Shown here one piece after another: positions 63,886 to 64,000 of a stretch of 64,000 nt of DNA (position 1 is the first letter of the stretch; each line of letters opens with the position of its first letter). The DNA is taken from positions 24,871 to 88,870 of the forward strand of contig NZ_JAFYYT010000054.1 in the NCBI RefSeq assembly GCF_017549005.1, in the 5' to 3' direction. This DNA is from Ruminococcus sp. GTDB taxonomy: Bacteria; Bacillota; Clostridia; Oscillospirales; Ruminococcaceae. Below the pieces are notes generated by a model. It worked only from the letters and a program-made list of their open reading frames with translations. It was not told the origin of the DNA and ran no database searches. Made by a program: the position numbers and the translations under genes.

Positions 63886-64000
63886 TATATATGGGACTTA
63901 TCGGGGGAAACCTTTCTGAGGAAAGGTTCTCCCCCGAACCCCCTTCCAAAGACTTTTAACCCAAATTTTTCCAAACAGGACGCCCCCTGTAAGAGTTACA
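63886..64000. repeat. Second copy of the palindromic element, cut by the window end
   Basis: It matches the reverse complement of the right arm of 56754-57065 (CCCGAACCCC, CCAAAGACTTTTAACCCAAA, ACAGGACGCCC). It runs into the central loop (CTGTAAGAGTTACA) at the window edge. Some bases differ, so the copies have diverged. Confidence 0.6.

Overview
The window looks like chromosome of a moderate-GC, anaerobic, fibre-degrading Gram-positive bacterium, most likely a Ruminococcus close to R. flavefaciens. The reasons are several dockerin-bearing xylan enzymes with Thr-rich linkers, CBM22 modules, two T-box leaders, strong sigma-A promoters with 17-nt spacers, NADP-type glutamate dehydrogenase, and a SpoVT-like regulator. 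Genes are on both strands in short operons closed by clear intrinsic terminators. No rRNA, tRNA, CRISPR array or intact transposase was found.

Layout. 1-3.2 kb: an XRE-cupin regulator cut by the window edge, and a three-gene metal (zinc/manganese-type) ABC importer behind a Fur-like box. 3.3-6.4 kb: a small membrane protein, a secreted GH16 beta-glucanase with an N-terminal half-dockerin, and a lipoprotein with a folded 5' leader. 6.4-8.8 kb: an HD-domain protein, MetY and a flavodoxin. 9-12.6 kb: gdhA, a cytidylate-kinase-like protein, and a YetF (DUF421)/DUF4363 pair whose ribosome-binding site lies inside a terminator-like hairpin. 12.6-20.4 kb: prfB with a gene remnant behind it, a valine T-box and valS, an HtrA protease, and a CNNM/CorC protein. 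20.5-24.6 kb: an odd Ser/Thr kinase and an SGNH/MBOAT O-acetylation pair. 24.8-31.1 kb: a sodium symporter, then two M16 peptidases, lgt and folD in one operon. 31.3-33.5 kb: a RING/zinc-ribbon membrane protein, a lipoprotein and a prepilin. 33.6-37.7 kb: a tyrosine-type T-box heads two membrane proteins, a zeta-toxin-like kinase, a DMP19/DUF4375 protein and tyrS, all on the minus strand. 37.9-40.6 kb: DUF1846, DUF2500 and SpoVT. 41-44.9 kb: a VTC polyphosphate-polymerase/DUF4956/CotH-kinase operon. 45-46.4 kb: a MATE transporter.

The fibre-degradation core is 46.8-59.2 kb. It holds a GH43-CBM6-CBM22-dockerin-CE1 enzyme, a GH11-CBM22-dockerin xylanase with an unusual C-terminal domain, and a paralogous protein with two GH11-like modules that lack the normal catalytic pair. 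A BspA-type repeat protein, a 312-bp palindromic repeat element and a membrane-tethered dockerin protein follow. Together the enzymes could debranch arabinoxylan, remove esters and cut the xylan backbone on a dockerin-cohesin scaffold, but no scaffoldin is visible here.

59.3-64 kb: a GntR-ABC exporter operon with a perfect operator, a UDP-sugar dehydrogenase, a gene remnant, and a second, truncated copy of the palindromic repeat. The most interesting items are the double GH11-like protein, the T-box far upstream of tyrS, the VTC/DUF4956/CotH operon, and the membrane-anchored dockerin protein.
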